Positions 8,176 through 17,820 are shown, numbered from the stretch's first letter. The stretch is 64,000 nt of DNA from JAWXBM01 sp034440115 (GCA_034440115.1 JAWXBM010000080.1:5824-69823), one strand, 5' to 3'. Numbers and translations: made by a program. The notes: a model not told the origin generated them from the letters alone.

Positions 8176-9240
8176 AAAACCCTCACAAGCCTGAAATGCC
8201 GGATACTGCCGAATCAAATCTTTGGACCAATCCAGCCCCGCCCGAATATCGGCCGCTCGTTGCATGCGCCCACGCATTAAAGTTTTGCTGCGATTGAAAG
8301 CGGAGTAGGGCTGGTCGGGCTGCTTTGAATAGCCGACCGAAATATTCGGCCATGCCTCAAGGATTTCCGCGCTGGATTCAGCCAGGCTGAAGAATTCGAT
8401 CAGATGCTCGAGGCTGGTTGCAGGATCAGCGAGGAAGTTTTCAAAGTCCAGCAACAAGCAACGATCCGGGTGCTGATCCCGCGCCTGCAGCAGCCGCGTC
8501 ATGCTGGTTAACCAGGCCAATATGGCCAGTTGAGCTTCGGTGAATTCTTCACCTTCTGCCGGATTCAGTGGATTGCCCGTCAAGCTGCGCCATTCATCCA
8601 GCCGGGCCGCAGCATGACCCTGTAAGTCCAATGCGGGTGCTTGTTTGCCCAGCATTCCGGCCAGGTAACTTTCCAGTGGCAGGTAGAGCAACAGTGATTT
8701 CGATTGTGGTGCCAGCTCCATCAAGGGCTTAATCAAGGCATTGCAGGTACTGGTGGCCTTGATCATGCTGACCTGGCCGGGGTGAAACACCCGGCTGTGG
8801 GCTGCCAGGGCCAACTGCAGCGACTGGGACCACCATGATTGGTCGTGCTGATGGGCCAGGCCAGCCGCCAACTGGCGCAGGCTCAGCGGTTCTCTTAAGG
8901 GCAGGACGGCAGGGCTTGCGGCCAACGCCCGCGAGATCAAAGTCGAACCACAATGGCCGATGTGGAAAATAAAATGGGCCTGAGGAGGTTGCAGAGAATG
9001 GGGCTGATGGTCGATTAAGCCTTGCAGTTCAGATAGTGGCAAGGTGCAGATTTGAGCTGCGGTCTGCTGTGCGGCAGGAGCCAGGAGACGCTGATCCAGA
9101 AAACTGGCCGCACGGAAGTGCGCTTCAGACAGATATAGCCATTGGCTAGCCAGGAAGCGGGATTGGGAGTCGGGTTCCAGTGCATACAAATGCCAGGCGG
9201 CATCAGTCAGAATTTCCGCCGTCGATGTTGCGCTGTTCAT
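8170..9240 (-). CDS. Sulfotransferase-like P-loop protein
   Basis: 356 residues, no signal peptide. FHIGHCGSTLISRAL (about residues 92-106) resembles the 5'-phosphosulfate-binding loop of PAPS-dependent sulfotransferases, followed by an LREP-type segment typical of that fold. The rest is poorly conserved to my eye, so the family call rests on that loop and the overall size. The stop codon lies inside the REP pair shared with the convergent oxygenase gene. Upstream is a 15-bp tandem repeat. Acceptor substrate unknown. Confidence 0.65.
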   Translation of the reverse strand: MNSATSTAEILTDAAWHLYALEPDSQSRFLASQWLYLSEAHFRAASFLDQRLLAPAAQQTAAQICTLPLSELQGLIDHQPHSLQPPQAHFIFHIGHCGSTLISRALAASPAVLPLREPLSLRQLAAGLAHQHDQSWWSQSLQLALAAHSRVFHPGQVSMIKATSTCNALIKPLMELAPQSKSLLLYLPLESYLAGMLGKQAPALDLQGHAAARLDEWRSLTGNPLNPAEGEEFTEAQLAILAWLTSMTRLLQARDQHPDRCLLLDFENFLADPATSLEHLIEFFSLAESSAEILEAWPNISVGYSKQPDQPYSAFNRSKTLMRGRMQRAADIRAGLDWSKDLIRQYPAFQACEGFL

Positions 9241-9248
9241 TCTGCCTT

Positions 9249-9308
9249 GCTCAATGTCGATCCGCTCAAAGTTGACCTGCTCAAAGTTGACCTGCTCAAA
9301 GTTGACCT
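9249..9308. repeat. 15-bp tandem repeat, 4 copies, before the sulfotransferase-like gene
   Basis: Three perfect copies of GCTCAAAGTTGACCT (9264-9308) follow one degenerate copy (9249-9263). The array begins 8 bp upstream of the minus-strand start at 9240 and fills most of the gap to ubiB. It may contain the promoter or ribosome-binding region of the 8170-9240 gene. Confidence 0.93.
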
Positions 9309-9324
9309 TCTCAGGCCCTGCTTT

Positions 9325-10995
9325 TCAACTCTTACTGCTGAAGGCGCGTAACAATATCCACACGCCGGGTAGCAACGCGGCCATGCCCATGTGAAATGGC
9401 TCCAGCCAACGCGATGGCAGTTCATCCAGCCCCAGCAGCAATGCGCCGGTCAGCATCAGCGAAGCGCCCGTTACAAGGCGCAGTGTGCGGCGATGCGATA
9501 CCGCAATTTCTTGCCGCAAGCTGGCCAGGTCGCTGGAGTCCAGCTTTGAAGTGAGGCGGCCGGTGGTGGCCTGTTGCAGATATTCGTGCAGCAAGCCGGG
9601 CATTTCCGGCGCCAGGCTGAGCCAGCCGGGCAGACGCTCACGCAGTTCTTTGGCGGTGGAATCGAGGCCGTGTTTCTCACGCATGATGGCCTCCAGTTCC
9701 GGTTTGGCAACTGCCAGTACATCCAGGGCCGGGTACAGGTCGCGGCCCAAGCCTTCGATATTCAGCAAGGTCTTCTGCAACATGATTAGTTGTGGCTGAA
9801 TGTTCAGCTTAAAGCGATAGGCCACCTGAAACAGCTTCAGCATCAATTGCCCAAAGGAAATCTCATTCAGCGGGCGGGCGAAAGTGGGCTCGCCCACGGC
9901 GCGCACCGCTGCTTCCAGTTCATCCACGCGGGTATCGGGTGGCACCCAACCGGCATCGATGTGCAACTGCGCCACGCGAAAGTAATTGCGATTGAACAGC
10001 GCCAGGAAATTCTCTGAAATATAGTACAGGTCTTTGGGCGTGAGGCTGGCCACAATGCCAAAATCCAGCGCAATAAAGCTGGCGTCCTTGGGGTTGGTCA
10101 CATCCACAAAAATGTTGCCGGGGTGCATATCGGCATGAAACAGGTTGTCGCGGAACACCTGGGTGTAAAACACTCGAATGCCGCGCTTGGCCAAACGCTC
10201 CAGATCAACGCCCAGCTCCTTCAGTTTCTCAATGTCATTGACGGGAACGCCACGTATGCGCTCCAACACCAAAACCGGCTCGCGGCAGTAAGGCCAATAA
10301 ATCTCAGGTACATACAGGTCTTTTGAGCCGGCGAAATTACTGCGCAACACCGAAGCGTTTGAAGCTTCGCGCATCATATCCAGCTCATCGAAAACGAAAG
10401 CTTCGAATTCGCGCACAAACTCTGGCGGCCTTACGCGGGCACCGCCCTCCATGTACTTTTCGGCCAGTTTGGCAATAGCCATCAACAGATCAATATCGCG
10501 CCTGAGCAAACGGCGTATGCCCGGCCGCACCACCTTGACCACCATTTCCCGACCGTCCGGCAAAGTGGCTGCATGTACCTGGGCGATAGAGGCAGACGCC
10601 AGCGGTACGGGATCGAAATCAGTAAACAATTCTGCCAATGGCTTTTGCAGGGCTTTTTCAATGATGGCGATGGCCTGATCACCGGGGAAGGGCGGTACCT
10701 GGTCCTGCAGCAGGGCCAGTTCATCAGCAATATCGGCAGGGATCAGGTCGCGGCGGGTAGAAACAATCTGGCCAAATTTTACGTAGACCGGGCCCATGTC
10801 GGATAAAGCCAGGCGCAGTCGCTCGCCCCTGGGTTTGTCGGCCATGCCCTTCTTGATGGCCCAGGGTGCCAGTACCCGTAACAACTTCATGGGCCGATAG
10901 AGGTGGGTGGCTGCCAGCAGGTCATCCAGCCGGTAACGAGCCAGGATGGAACTGATGCGCAACAAACGTGCGAACTGCTGCAATCCGTGCATCAT
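9325..10995 (-). CDS. ubiB: UbiB, ubiquinone biosynthesis atypical kinase/ATPase
   Basis: 556-residue ABC1/ADCK-family protein needed for ubiquinone biosynthesis. The family-defining KFGQ (residues 73-76) is followed by the alanine-rich loop ASASIAQVHAA (about 135) that replaces a kinase glycine-rich loop, then HADMHPGNIFV and LDFGIV catalytic-loop and metal-binding motifs. Two hydrophobic helices at the C-terminus fit membrane anchoring. It overlaps ubiJ by 4 bp and is the last gene of ubiE-ubiJ-ubiB. Confidence 0.96.
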   Translation of the reverse strand: MMHGLQQFARLLRISSILARYRLDDLLAATHLYRPMKLLRVLAPWAIKKGMADKPRGERLRLALSDMGPVYVKFGQIVSTRRDLIPADIADELALLQDQVPPFPGDQAIAIIEKALQKPLAELFTDFDPVPLASASIAQVHAATLPDGREMVVKVVRPGIRRLLRRDIDLLMAIAKLAEKYMEGGARVRPPEFVREFEAFVFDELDMMREASNASVLRSNFAGSKDLYVPEIYWPYCREPVLVLERIRGVPVNDIEKLKELGVDLERLAKRGIRVFYTQVFRDNLFHADMHPGNIFVDVTNPKDASFIALDFGIVASLTPKDLYYISENFLALFNRNYFRVAQLHIDAGWVPPDTRVDELEAAVRAVGEPTFARPLNEISFGQLMLKLFQVAYRFKLNIQPQLIMLQKTLLNIEGLGRDLYPALDVLAVAKPELEAIMREKHGLDSTAKELRERLPGWLSLAPEMPGLLHEYLQQATTGRLTSKLDSSDLASLRQEIAVSHRRTLRLVTGASLMLTGALLLGLDELPSRWLEPFHMGMAALLPGVWILLRAFSSKS

Positions 10996-11690
10996 GATTT
11001 GCCGGCCTCGTCAGACTCGAGCTGTTTTTCAGCCAGGATACGCACGCGGGCTTCCAATCGATCCGTTGCATCACGCAGCCGGTCCACTTCATCGGCAAAA
11101 CTGCTTTGTTCTTGCGGTTGCGCCAATGGGCTTTGTTCGCTGTGCAGGTATTCGGTAGCCATTTGCTGCAAATTGTCACCGGTGCTTTTGAGGCCGGCAG
11201 CAAAACTTTTAAGCCCGGTAGCCAGTTGATGCCCCAGCACATCGCCAGTGTAGCGGGCCAGCCCAGCCTCCCAGTCTGGATCCAGCCTGGAGAATAATCG
11301 TTCTACGTCTCGCGCCAGCGTGGCATCGCCGGATATCTTCACCCGCGAACCGGGGCCGCCCCAACGCCCATCCTCATTCGGTATAGCCATGGCGAACAGG
11401 GCGGGCATGCTGCCACTGATCAGAGTATCGGTTTGAGGAGTATCGACTTCGGGGCTGTCGGACTCGGTTGCAGTATCCAGCCTGACTTCTACCCGATAGG
11501 CAGTGAAGATAAAATCCAGCGTGATGGCCAGATCTTCCAGTTGCAATCGGACACGCCGCCCAGCCAGTTTGCTCAAGCGTTCGCCACTGTTCTGATCAGC
11601 TGCCAACAAGCGGTTAATGGCGGCCTCCATTGAGATGGCCAAAAGACCCGGTAAGGGAGTGCGGTAGTTTCGGATCGTGCTCTCAGTCAT
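10992..11690 (-). CDS. ubiJ: UbiJ, SCP2-domain ubiquinone biosynthesis accessory factor
   Basis: 232-residue protein between ubiE and ubiB. UbiJ carries a sterol-carrier-protein-2-like lipid-binding domain (here about residues 20-130, including PALFAMAIPNEDG) and a C-terminal helical tail (DRLRDATDRLEARVRILAEK) that looks coiled-coil. In E. coli UbiJ partners UbiK in the soluble Ubi complex. Assignment depends on both domain pattern and synteny. It starts 2 bp after the ubiE stop. Confidence 0.88.
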   Translation of the reverse strand: MTESTIRNYRTPLPGLLAISMEAAINRLLAADQNSGERLSKLAGRRVRLQLEDLAITLDFIFTAYRVEVRLDTATESDSPEVDTPQTDTLISGSMPALFAMAIPNEDGRWGGPGSRVKISGDATLARDVERLFSRLDPDWEAGLARYTGDVLGHQLATGLKSFAAGLKSTGDNLQQMATEYLHSEQSPLAQPQEQSSFADEVDRLRDATDRLEARVRILAEKQLESDEAGKS

Positions 11691-11692
11691 GA

Positions 11693-12448
11693 TCAGGCAT
11701 GCAGGCCGCTGTGGATTGCGACAATTCCGCCGGTTAAATCACGAAATCGCACCTGTTCAAAACCCGCTGTGTTCAGCATTTCTGCCAGCTCTTCCTGCGG
11801 CGGATGTTTGCGTATACTTTCTGCCAGGTAGCGATAGCTGTCAGCATCGTTGGTAATCAGCCGTCCCAGTAGCGGCAATACGCCAAAAGAATAGTGTTCG
11901 TAAAGTTTGGCTAAATGCTCTTCGCGTACGCGCGAAAACTCCAGAATCAGCGCCCGCCCACCGGGCCGCAGCACGCGGAACATTTCCCGCAAGGCAGCAT
12001 TCTGGTCAGTGACATTGCGCAAACCGAAGGCAATGGTAACGGCATCAAAGCTACGATCGGCGAAGGGTAGTTGTTCGGCGTTGACCAGACCATAGAAAAC
12101 GTTACCGGCGATGCCATTGTCTTCCATCCGGCTACGACCGATGCGCAACATGTCGGCGTTTATGTCGGTGAGTATGACCTGCCCAGTGGAGCCTACGCGT
12201 TGGTGCGCCAGCCGGCTGATATCGCCGGTACCACCGGCCAGATCAAGCACACGGTCAGCCTGGCGAATGCCGCTGTTGGCCATGAAATCGCGCTTCCACA
12301 ATCGATGCACACCCAGCGACATGAAGTCATTCATGATGTCGTACTTGCGTGCCACGGAAGAAAATACTTGGCCCACCATGCCTGTTTTGGCAGTGACGGG
12401 TACTTCCTGGTAGCCGAAGTGAGTGGTTGTTGGCCTGGTTTCGCTCAT
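11693..12448 (-). CDS. ubiE: UbiE, demethylmenaquinone/2-methoxy-6-polyprenyl-benzoquinol methyltransferase
   Basis: 251-residue class I SAM methyltransferase performing the C-methylation of ubiquinone (and menaquinone) synthesis. The start at 12448 gives MSETRPTTTHFGYQ, matching the conserved THFGFQ lead of UbiE, and has an AGGA box 7 bp upstream; an in-frame ATG at 12520 adds 24 unrelated residues. SAM motif VLDLAGGTGD and the family signatures YDIMNDFMSLGVHRLWKR and AFGLRNVTD are present. First gene of the ubiEJB operon. Confidence 0.96.
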   Translation of the reverse strand: MSETRPTTTHFGYQEVPVTAKTGMVGQVFSSVARKYDIMNDFMSLGVHRLWKRDFMANSGIRQADRVLDLAGGTGDISRLAHQRVGSTGQVILTDINADMLRIGRSRMEDNGIAGNVFYGLVNAEQLPFADRSFDAVTIAFGLRNVTDQNAALREMFRVLRPGGRALILEFSRVREEHLAKLYEHYSFGVLPLLGRLITNDADSYRYLAESIRKHPPQEELAEMLNTAGFEQVRFRDLTGGIVAIHSGLHA

Positions 12449-12670
12449 ATTGCGTCCTGATGAGTCGGTAAATTGCGTCGCTATTCTCGCGGCGCTTATT
12501 GTACCTTGCTGTGCTGCCAATGGCTTGGCCCGAAATCAATGCTCCCGATCAACACCTTGGATCAAAGCCAAAGAACCAACAAATTGCCAGAGTGGCTAGT
12601 GATAGAATCAGCACGCGAAGGCTGCTTAACGATCAGCCCGAAAAATGAATATATGGGGCCCTGAAGGAGT

Positions 12671-13411
12671 ATGAAACCCGTGCATAAATTATTCATGACC
12701 CTCGGATTGATCATGCTGGTAGGTGCCGGGTTTGCCTGGTACTTCGTCAACGTGCGCATGGACAGCATGATAGAAAGCCGCCTGGAACGGGCAGCCACCG
12801 TTTCGTTGGGTAATCACGTCGAAGTGGGTGGTGTAGAAACGGACCTGCGTAAAGGTACCTTGACGGTGCGCGAGATTTCCGTGGCCAATCCGCCGGGTTA
12901 CAAAAATCCTTATGCCATGCGCTTCACTGGTGTTGAGGCTGCGGTGGATTACGACAATCTGGAAATCAAGCGGGTAGTGCTAGACAGGCCGGAATTCCTC
13001 ATCGAAGAGCTGGGTGGTACCACCAACATCCAACAGATGCTGGACGCGCTGGAGTCGGGTGGATCGGTGGTGTCTGCGGCGGATCCATCACAACCCGAAC
13101 CGGTGATCGTTATCCGTCATTTCCGCATAGACCAGGCCCGGGCAGGCTTTGAATCGGGTTCGCTGGATCGCTACACCGAGCTGAAGGTGGATGCGATTGA
13201 AATGCACGACCTGAAAGGCACGCCCACGGAATTGGCCAACCAGATCGGCAAGGAAGTGTTGGAACAGCTCAAATCCGATGCCGCCATGGCTTTGCTGGAA
13301 GCCCAGGCGCTCAAAAAAGCAGGTGATTTGGGTGACCAGCTCAGTAATTCCCTGGGCAAGATTTTCGGTGACGACGAAGCTGCGGAAGAGCCACCCGATT
13401 CCGAGGATTGA
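12671..13411 (+). CDS. Single-span membrane-anchored AsmA-like protein of unknown function
   Basis: 246 residues with one N-terminal membrane segment (about residues 7-27, LFMTLGLIMLVGAGFAWYFV) and a periplasmic remainder. The region after it (NHVEVGGVETDLRKGTLTVREISVANPPGY, read in pieces) resembles the first beta-strands of AsmA/DUF748-type proteins, which contact lipids. The C-terminus is acidic. Preceded by GAAGGAGT, a strong ribosome-binding site. A strong terminator follows, so it appears to be monocistronic. Confidence 0.65.
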   Translation: MKPVHKLFMTLGLIMLVGAGFAWYFVNVRMDSMIESRLERAATVSLGNHVEVGGVETDLRKGTLTVREISVANPPGYKNPYAMRFTGVEAAVDYDNLEIKRVVLDRPEFLIEELGGTTNIQQMLDALESGGSVVSAADPSQPEPVIVIRHFRIDQARAGFESGSLDRYTELKVDAIEMHDLKGTPTELANQIGKEVLEQLKSDAAMALLEAQALKKAGDLGDQLSNSLGKIFGDDEAAEEPPDSED

Positions 13412-13438
13412 ATGAGTGGCGGTAATTGGATCTAAATG

Positions 13439-13461
13439 CCCGCCGAACCGGCGGGTTTTTT
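13439..13461 (+). terminator. Rho-independent terminator
   Basis: Perfect 7-bp stem CCCGCCG-AAC-CGGCGGG followed by TTTTTT, 28 bp after the AsmA-like stop. It also argues against starting pldA at the in-frame ATG upstream of this hairpin. Confidence 0.93.
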
Positions 13462-13484
13462 CAGTAAAAGAATGTGCAAAATTC

Positions 13485-14504
13485 ATGTTAAAGAATTTCT
13501 TTTTCCGCAGAGTTACCTTGGCACTGCTACTTGCCGGGCCCTTGTCCGTTTTCGCCGAAAATACCCTGGATCAGGACTGTGTCATGCGGTTGGCGGAAGA
13601 TGCTGATGCCAGTATGACCCTGGCAGAATTGCGGCAGGCATGCCAGGCACTTGCAAGCGAAGAAGTTACGCTGGTGATTCAGCAAAAACCCGCCATCGGC
13701 ACGGTAGAGAAACGCCTGGAGGCAGAGAGCGAATCGTTGCTACTACCTTTCAGCCTGATGACGCACAAGCCCAACTATATGCTGGCTGCTGCATACAACA
13801 CTGAAGGCTGGACGGATCGTGTACTGGAGCAATCAGCACCACAAACCAGCAGTTATGAGGATTATGAAGCCCAGTTCCAGGTCAGTATCAAAGTGCCCCT
13901 GGCCATTGGCCTGTTCAACGACCGGGTCGATTGGTATGCGGCCTACACCAATCGATCGTTCTGGCAGGTATACGATCATGTGGATTCTGAGCCTTTCCGT
14001 GAAACCAACCATGAGCCGGAAAGCTGGTTGCAATGGAAAAATGACTGGACGGTTTTCGGCTTCAGGAATTCCGTAAATGGCATCGGAATCGTGCATCAGT
14101 CCAATGGCCAGAGTAGTGATCTGTCCCGCACCTGGAACCGGGTTTACGGCCACTTCGTGTTCGAGAAAGGCGGTTGGGCAATAACTATCAAGCCATGGAT
14201 ATGGGTATTCAAGAAATACGGTGAAATAGATAATCCTGATATAGACGATTACACGGAGCATGGCGAGTTTCGTGCGGCCTATGCACATAATGGCCACGTG
14301 TTCAGTGGCATGACGCGCAACCAGTTGGAAAGCGGCTTTGATCGCGGGGCGGGGGAGCTGGGCTGGAGTTTCCCGATATTCGGCTATCGCTACCTGAAGG
14401 GTTATGTGCAGTATTTCTATGGCTATGGCGAAAGCCTGATTGATTACAACCGCAAGGTAAACCGCATAGGTATTGGTATTTCTATCACCGACTGGTTGCA
14501 GTAA
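13485..14504 (+). CDS. pldA: Outer-membrane phospholipase A (OMPLA)
   Basis: 339-residue precursor of the outer-membrane Ca2+-dependent phospholipase A1. A signal peptide spans residues 1-22 (ends PLSVFA-EN). The catalytic His-Ser motif is HQSNGQ (His204, Ser206), followed by SRTWNRVYG with the conserved Asn, as in E. coli PldA (His142, Ser144, Asn156). Start at 13485 follows the terminator; an in-frame ATG at 13416 would read through that hairpin and spoil the signal peptide. The mature protein should form a 12-strand beta-barrel that dimerises on envelope damage. Confidence 0.93.
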   Translation: MLKNFFFRRVTLALLLAGPLSVFAENTLDQDCVMRLAEDADASMTLAELRQACQALASEEVTLVIQQKPAIGTVEKRLEAESESLLLPFSLMTHKPNYMLAAAYNTEGWTDRVLEQSAPQTSSYEDYEAQFQVSIKVPLAIGLFNDRVDWYAAYTNRSFWQVYDHVDSEPFRETNHEPESWLQWKNDWTVFGFRNSVNGIGIVHQSNGQSSDLSRTWNRVYGHFVFEKGGWAITIKPWIWVFKKYGEIDNPDIDDYTEHGEFRAAYAHNGHVFSGMTRNQLESGFDRGAGELGWSFPIFGYRYLKGYVQYFYGYGESLIDYNRKVNRIGIGISITDWLQ

Positions 14505-14507
14505 GAA

Positions 14508-15401
14508 TTGAGCAAGTTGTCGCGACTTCTGCTGCGCAGAAACTGGCTGTTGGCAATCAGCTTGCTGGTGCTTTTCGAGCTGCTCTACAGTGAGCAAGTC
14601 ACTGCGGATGATCAAAGGCTCCGCCTAAACCCCAACAGCATGCACTGGGCTTTCTCGGCCTTTTTTGGCACCGGCTGGTACGAAGTATCCAATAGTGAGT
14701 CGGTATTTATTCTGCGTGCGCCAATGCAACAAACCTGGCGCACATCCTCATTGGTTGAAGGCCAGCGTAGCCTGGGTATTGAATTTCATTACCCGGTGAC
14801 TCTGGGCTTGCATCAATTTGGCAGTTTCAATGATTTTGCCGATGTGGATAACTTCGGCTCGGTCGCCTTCACCCCCGGCATCGAAGTAGAAATTCCAGTT
14901 ACTGAGAAATGGTATCTGCGGCCTGTTGTGCACGTAGGCTGGGGCAAGGAAACCAACGGTGGTGACTCGGCGTGGATTTACTACTGGGGTATCAAGAGCC
15001 GTTTCACGCCCGGCAAAGGCAGCCTGGACTGGAGTGTTCTAAATGCTCTGTATTACGCAGGCTATCATGGCGAATCCGGAGACAGCGGCAGCCTGACCAT
15101 GGCCATGGCTGGAGCTGAATTCCGTCATCCGCTGCAAGCGGGGCTCGGAAGCTATGAAGAGCTCCAACTGAATTGGCACCTGACCTATTCCTGGCTGTTT
15201 GATAAAGCAGAATTTTCCTTGAGAAACGGCTTCAGCCAAACCGTGAATGATCAATGGGAGTTGGGCTTTGCGCTGGCGCCGCGCGGGCGAAAATTCAGAA
15301 TCGGCTTCATGTCATTTGAGCAACTGGGCCTGTCCTTTCATACCAGCAGCAGCGGTGACTACCGGGCAGTTTCCATCAATGTCAGTTCACCATTCTATTA
15401 A
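14508..15401 (+). CDS. Putative outer-membrane beta-barrel protein
   Basis: 297 residues, unrecognised family. It has an N-terminal signal-like segment (RRNWLLAISLLVLFELLYS) and then alternating aromatic/hydrophobic strands ending in the C-terminal residues NVSSPFY, with a terminal aromatic residue as expected of an outer-membrane barrel. TTG start three bases after the pldA stop, implying co-transcription with pldA. No catalytic motif seen. Function unknown. Confidence 0.65.
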   Translation: MSKLSRLLLRRNWLLAISLLVLFELLYSEQVTADDQRLRLNPNSMHWAFSAFFGTGWYEVSNSESVFILRAPMQQTWRTSSLVEGQRSLGIEFHYPVTLGLHQFGSFNDFADVDNFGSVAFTPGIEVEIPVTEKWYLRPVVHVGWGKETNGGDSAWIYYWGIKSRFTPGKGSLDWSVLNALYYAGYHGESGDSGSLTMAMAGAEFRHPLQAGLGSYEELQLNWHLTYSWLFDKAEFSLRNGFSQTVNDQWELGFALAPRGRKFRIGFMSFEQLGLSFHTSSSGDYRAVSINVSSPFY

Positions 15402-15407
15402 GGCCTG

Positions 15408-16247
15408 CTACGGCTTGATCTGCAACACATCCCCTGCGCGGATCACTTCCCCTGCGCCTCGCAACAGCAGCGTGTTTTCAGCAAAAGCTGGCGTGCGTTT
15501 GCCAGGCATGGGGTTGATGTCGGCCAGAGTTTTAAATGGTTCATGTTGCGGATTCCTGATGGCCGTATGCTGGTCTATGGTGGGTACCACGCAGCGTTCA
15601 CAGGCATCGCGCAGGCTGAATGCATAGCTTTCATTGGTCAGTACTTCCGTTGCCCGTTCGGCAAAAGCTGGCAAACCTTGCACCACGATATTAGGGCGAA
15701 AGCGGTTCATGGGTACCGCCTGATGGCCTCGATGTTGCAGTTCGGTGTTCAGGGCAGTCAGAGATGATTGATTAGCCAACAAATAGGGTGATCCATCGGC
15801 AAAAACAGTCGCGTTTTCTTTGCCAAAACGATCCGCATCGCTGTGTGATCGTTCAAATCCGGCGGCCATACGGACGATGCGCAAGGGCTTGTTGCTCTCG
15901 GTAGCGGCGGTCAGCCAGACAGCAACCTCATCACCTTCGTCGGTAGTTTCCACCGCGTCACTCCACACCTTGCTGCTGATGACGGTACCGGCGGGCTTAT
16001 CAAATGGCAGTAGCATGCTGCCGAAGCCGCTGCGGGCAAGGATTACACCCTTATCGTCCAATTGAGTATCGATCAGCGCCAGCTCGGCCAGATCTCGCTG
16101 GGTAACAAAACGGCCATTGTCACGCACCACCATCCAGCGCCGGTCGTGTTCCAACCCTTGGGTGCTTAAGCGACTTTGCTGCAGGCTGATGCCGCGCAGG
16201 GACTTAACCGGGTAAATGTTCAGCTCAGCAACGGTGATGGTGCTCAT
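15408..16247 (-). CDS. MOSC-domain protein, YcbX-like
   Basis: 279 residues: N-terminal beta-barrel domain (VAELNIYPVKSLRGI, a MOSC_N signature) followed by a MOSC domain with the Mo-cofactor ligand cysteine region RDACERCVVPT (about residue 210). Relatives such as E. coli YcbX reduce N-hydroxylated compounds using molybdenum cofactor. YcbX is about 370 residues because of a C-terminal 2Fe-2S domain; this copy lacks that domain and would need a separate electron donor. Converges on the putative beta-barrel gene. Confidence 0.87.
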   Translation of the reverse strand: MSTITVAELNIYPVKSLRGISLQQSRLSTQGLEHDRRWMVVRDNGRFVTQRDLAELALIDTQLDDKGVILARSGFGSMLLPFDKPAGTVISSKVWSDAVETTDEGDEVAVWLTAATESNKPLRIVRMAAGFERSHSDADRFGKENATVFADGSPYLLANQSSLTALNTELQHRGHQAVPMNRFRPNIVVQGLPAFAERATEVLTNESYAFSLRDACERCVVPTIDQHTAIRNPQHEPFKTLADINPMPGKRTPAFAENTLLLRGAGEVIRAGDVLQIKP

Positions 16248-16249
16248 AC

Positions 16250-17740
16250 CTATCCCCTGTCCAGTTGATGGCCAATGCGCAGGGTTTCACCGACCAGCAA
16301 TTCAAAATCCTCGAAGCGGCTGCGGTGATTGGCAATGGCCACTCGCAAGCAGTACACACCCTTAAGCGTGGTGTAGGACGGCGCTGCTATGCCTTGCTCG
16401 TGTAGCTCCGACAGGATATCGCGATTAAGCCGTTCCAGCCGCTCGGCGTTCAAGCCACCAGGATTGAAACGGAAGCAAACAATATCCAGGCCAATCGGTG
16501 CGCACAATTCCAGTTCGGGTTGCTTGGTTATCAATTCTCCGAGGTAATGGGCCTGTTCTACATTGCGCGCCATCATGCGGCCGAACCGATCGAGGCCGTG
16601 CTCCTTGATAGACATCCATACTTTAAGTGCCCGGAACGAACGGGTAAGTTGCAAACCGTAATCGCTGAACCAGAAAGCACCGGAGGCCAGGCCTTTGGCT
16701 TCTACTTCGCGGGCCAGATATTCCGGTGTCAGGCTGAAAGCCTCGCGATGTGCTGGTTCGTGACGCACCAGAACACAACCGGCTTCAAAGGGAATATGCA
16801 TCCATTTGTGCAGATCCAGGGCAATGGAGTCGGCGCGCTCTATGCCTTTGAGTTGATCGCGTACATTGGCGGCCAGTACCGCTACAGCGCCGATGGCACC
16901 ATCCACGTGAAACCAGAGTTTTTCTCGCTGGCAGATATCCGCTAAAGCCTGCAAGTCGTCGATAGCGCCGGTGTTGATGGTGCCGGCGGTGCCGATTACG
17001 CAGAAGGGAATCGCTCCGGCGGCCCGATCGGTTTTAATTTGCTGCTGCAAGGCTTCGAGATTGATGGTGTAGTCCGCATTGACGGCAATAGTACGCAGAC
17101 CGGCAGAGCCCAGCCCCAGCGTTTCCACGGCTTTTTTGTTGCAACTGTGGATTTCGGTGGAGGCATAAGCCACCAGCGGGCCGGCCCCAGCGCGCACGCC
17201 TTCGTGACGCACATCAAAACCGCTGTTGGTGTTGCGCGCCACGGTAATGCCAATCAGGTTAGCCGCTGATGCACCACTGGTAAGTATGCCGCTGGATTCG
17301 GCCGGAAAGCCCATCATGTCGCGCAGCCAGCCAATCACTTGCTGCTCTACCAGCGGAGCCACGTGATTGCCACCGCCGACATTGGGGTTCATCAATGCAC
17401 CGAAGAATTCACCCAAGGCGCCCAGAATGGTGCCACTGCCCATGTACCAGGCCCAGAAACGTGGGTGAATATTGCCCATGGGGTAGGGCAGGATGTCTGC
17501 TTTGAACTCGTCGTATACGTTTGCAGCGCTGCTGGGCTGATGTGGCGCGGGGCTTAACAGTCGCTGTTTTACATCGTTTGGGACGGGCTGCCAAACCGGA
17601 CGCTGCTCCACGTTCTGCAGATAATCGATGGCATCGTCCATCATGCGATGCGCCAGCACGCGCATTTCATCCCAATTCTCGGGATCCAGCGTTTCGTAAT
17701 GATCGTTGTAGGGTTCGGTTTTGAAGGGTAGGTCTTGCAT
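16250..17740 (-). CDS. Group II PLP-dependent amino acid decarboxylase
   Basis: 496 residues from the ATG at 17740. Group II decarboxylases (aromatic-L-amino-acid, glutamate or similar) share the fold; the PLP lysine is in LDLHKWMH (about residue 310), preceded by WFHVDGAIG with the PLP-ring aspartate. The N-terminus and PYPMGNIHPRFWAWYMGSG resemble aromatic amino acid decarboxylase-like proteins. A longer frame to 17980 crosses the REP element and the Fic promoter, so was not used. Substrate specificity cannot be told. It ends 2 bp from the MOSC gene start. Confidence 0.88.
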   Translation of the reverse strand: MQDLPFKTEPYNDHYETLDPENWDEMRVLAHRMMDDAIDYLQNVEQRPVWQPVPNDVKQRLLSPAPHQPSSAANVYDEFKADILPYPMGNIHPRFWAWYMGSGTILGALGEFFGALMNPNVGGGNHVAPLVEQQVIGWLRDMMGFPAESSGILTSGASAANLIGITVARNTNSGFDVRHEGVRAGAGPLVAYASTEIHSCNKKAVETLGLGSAGLRTIAVNADYTINLEALQQQIKTDRAAGAIPFCVIGTAGTINTGAIDDLQALADICQREKLWFHVDGAIGAVAVLAANVRDQLKGIERADSIALDLHKWMHIPFEAGCVLVRHEPAHREAFSLTPEYLAREVEAKGLASGAFWFSDYGLQLTRSFRALKVWMSIKEHGLDRFGRMMARNVEQAHYLGELITKQPELELCAPIGLDIVCFRFNPGGLNAERLERLNRDILSELHEQGIAAPSYTTLKGVYCLRVAIANHRSRFEDFELLVGETLRIGHQLDRG

Positions 17741-17820
17741 GTTCGAGTCCTTGAATATCGTGCGCCTATTCAAACACGAACGGGGTGCCATCACTAGCCG
17801 ATTCTTGGCGGCAGCTTTTA

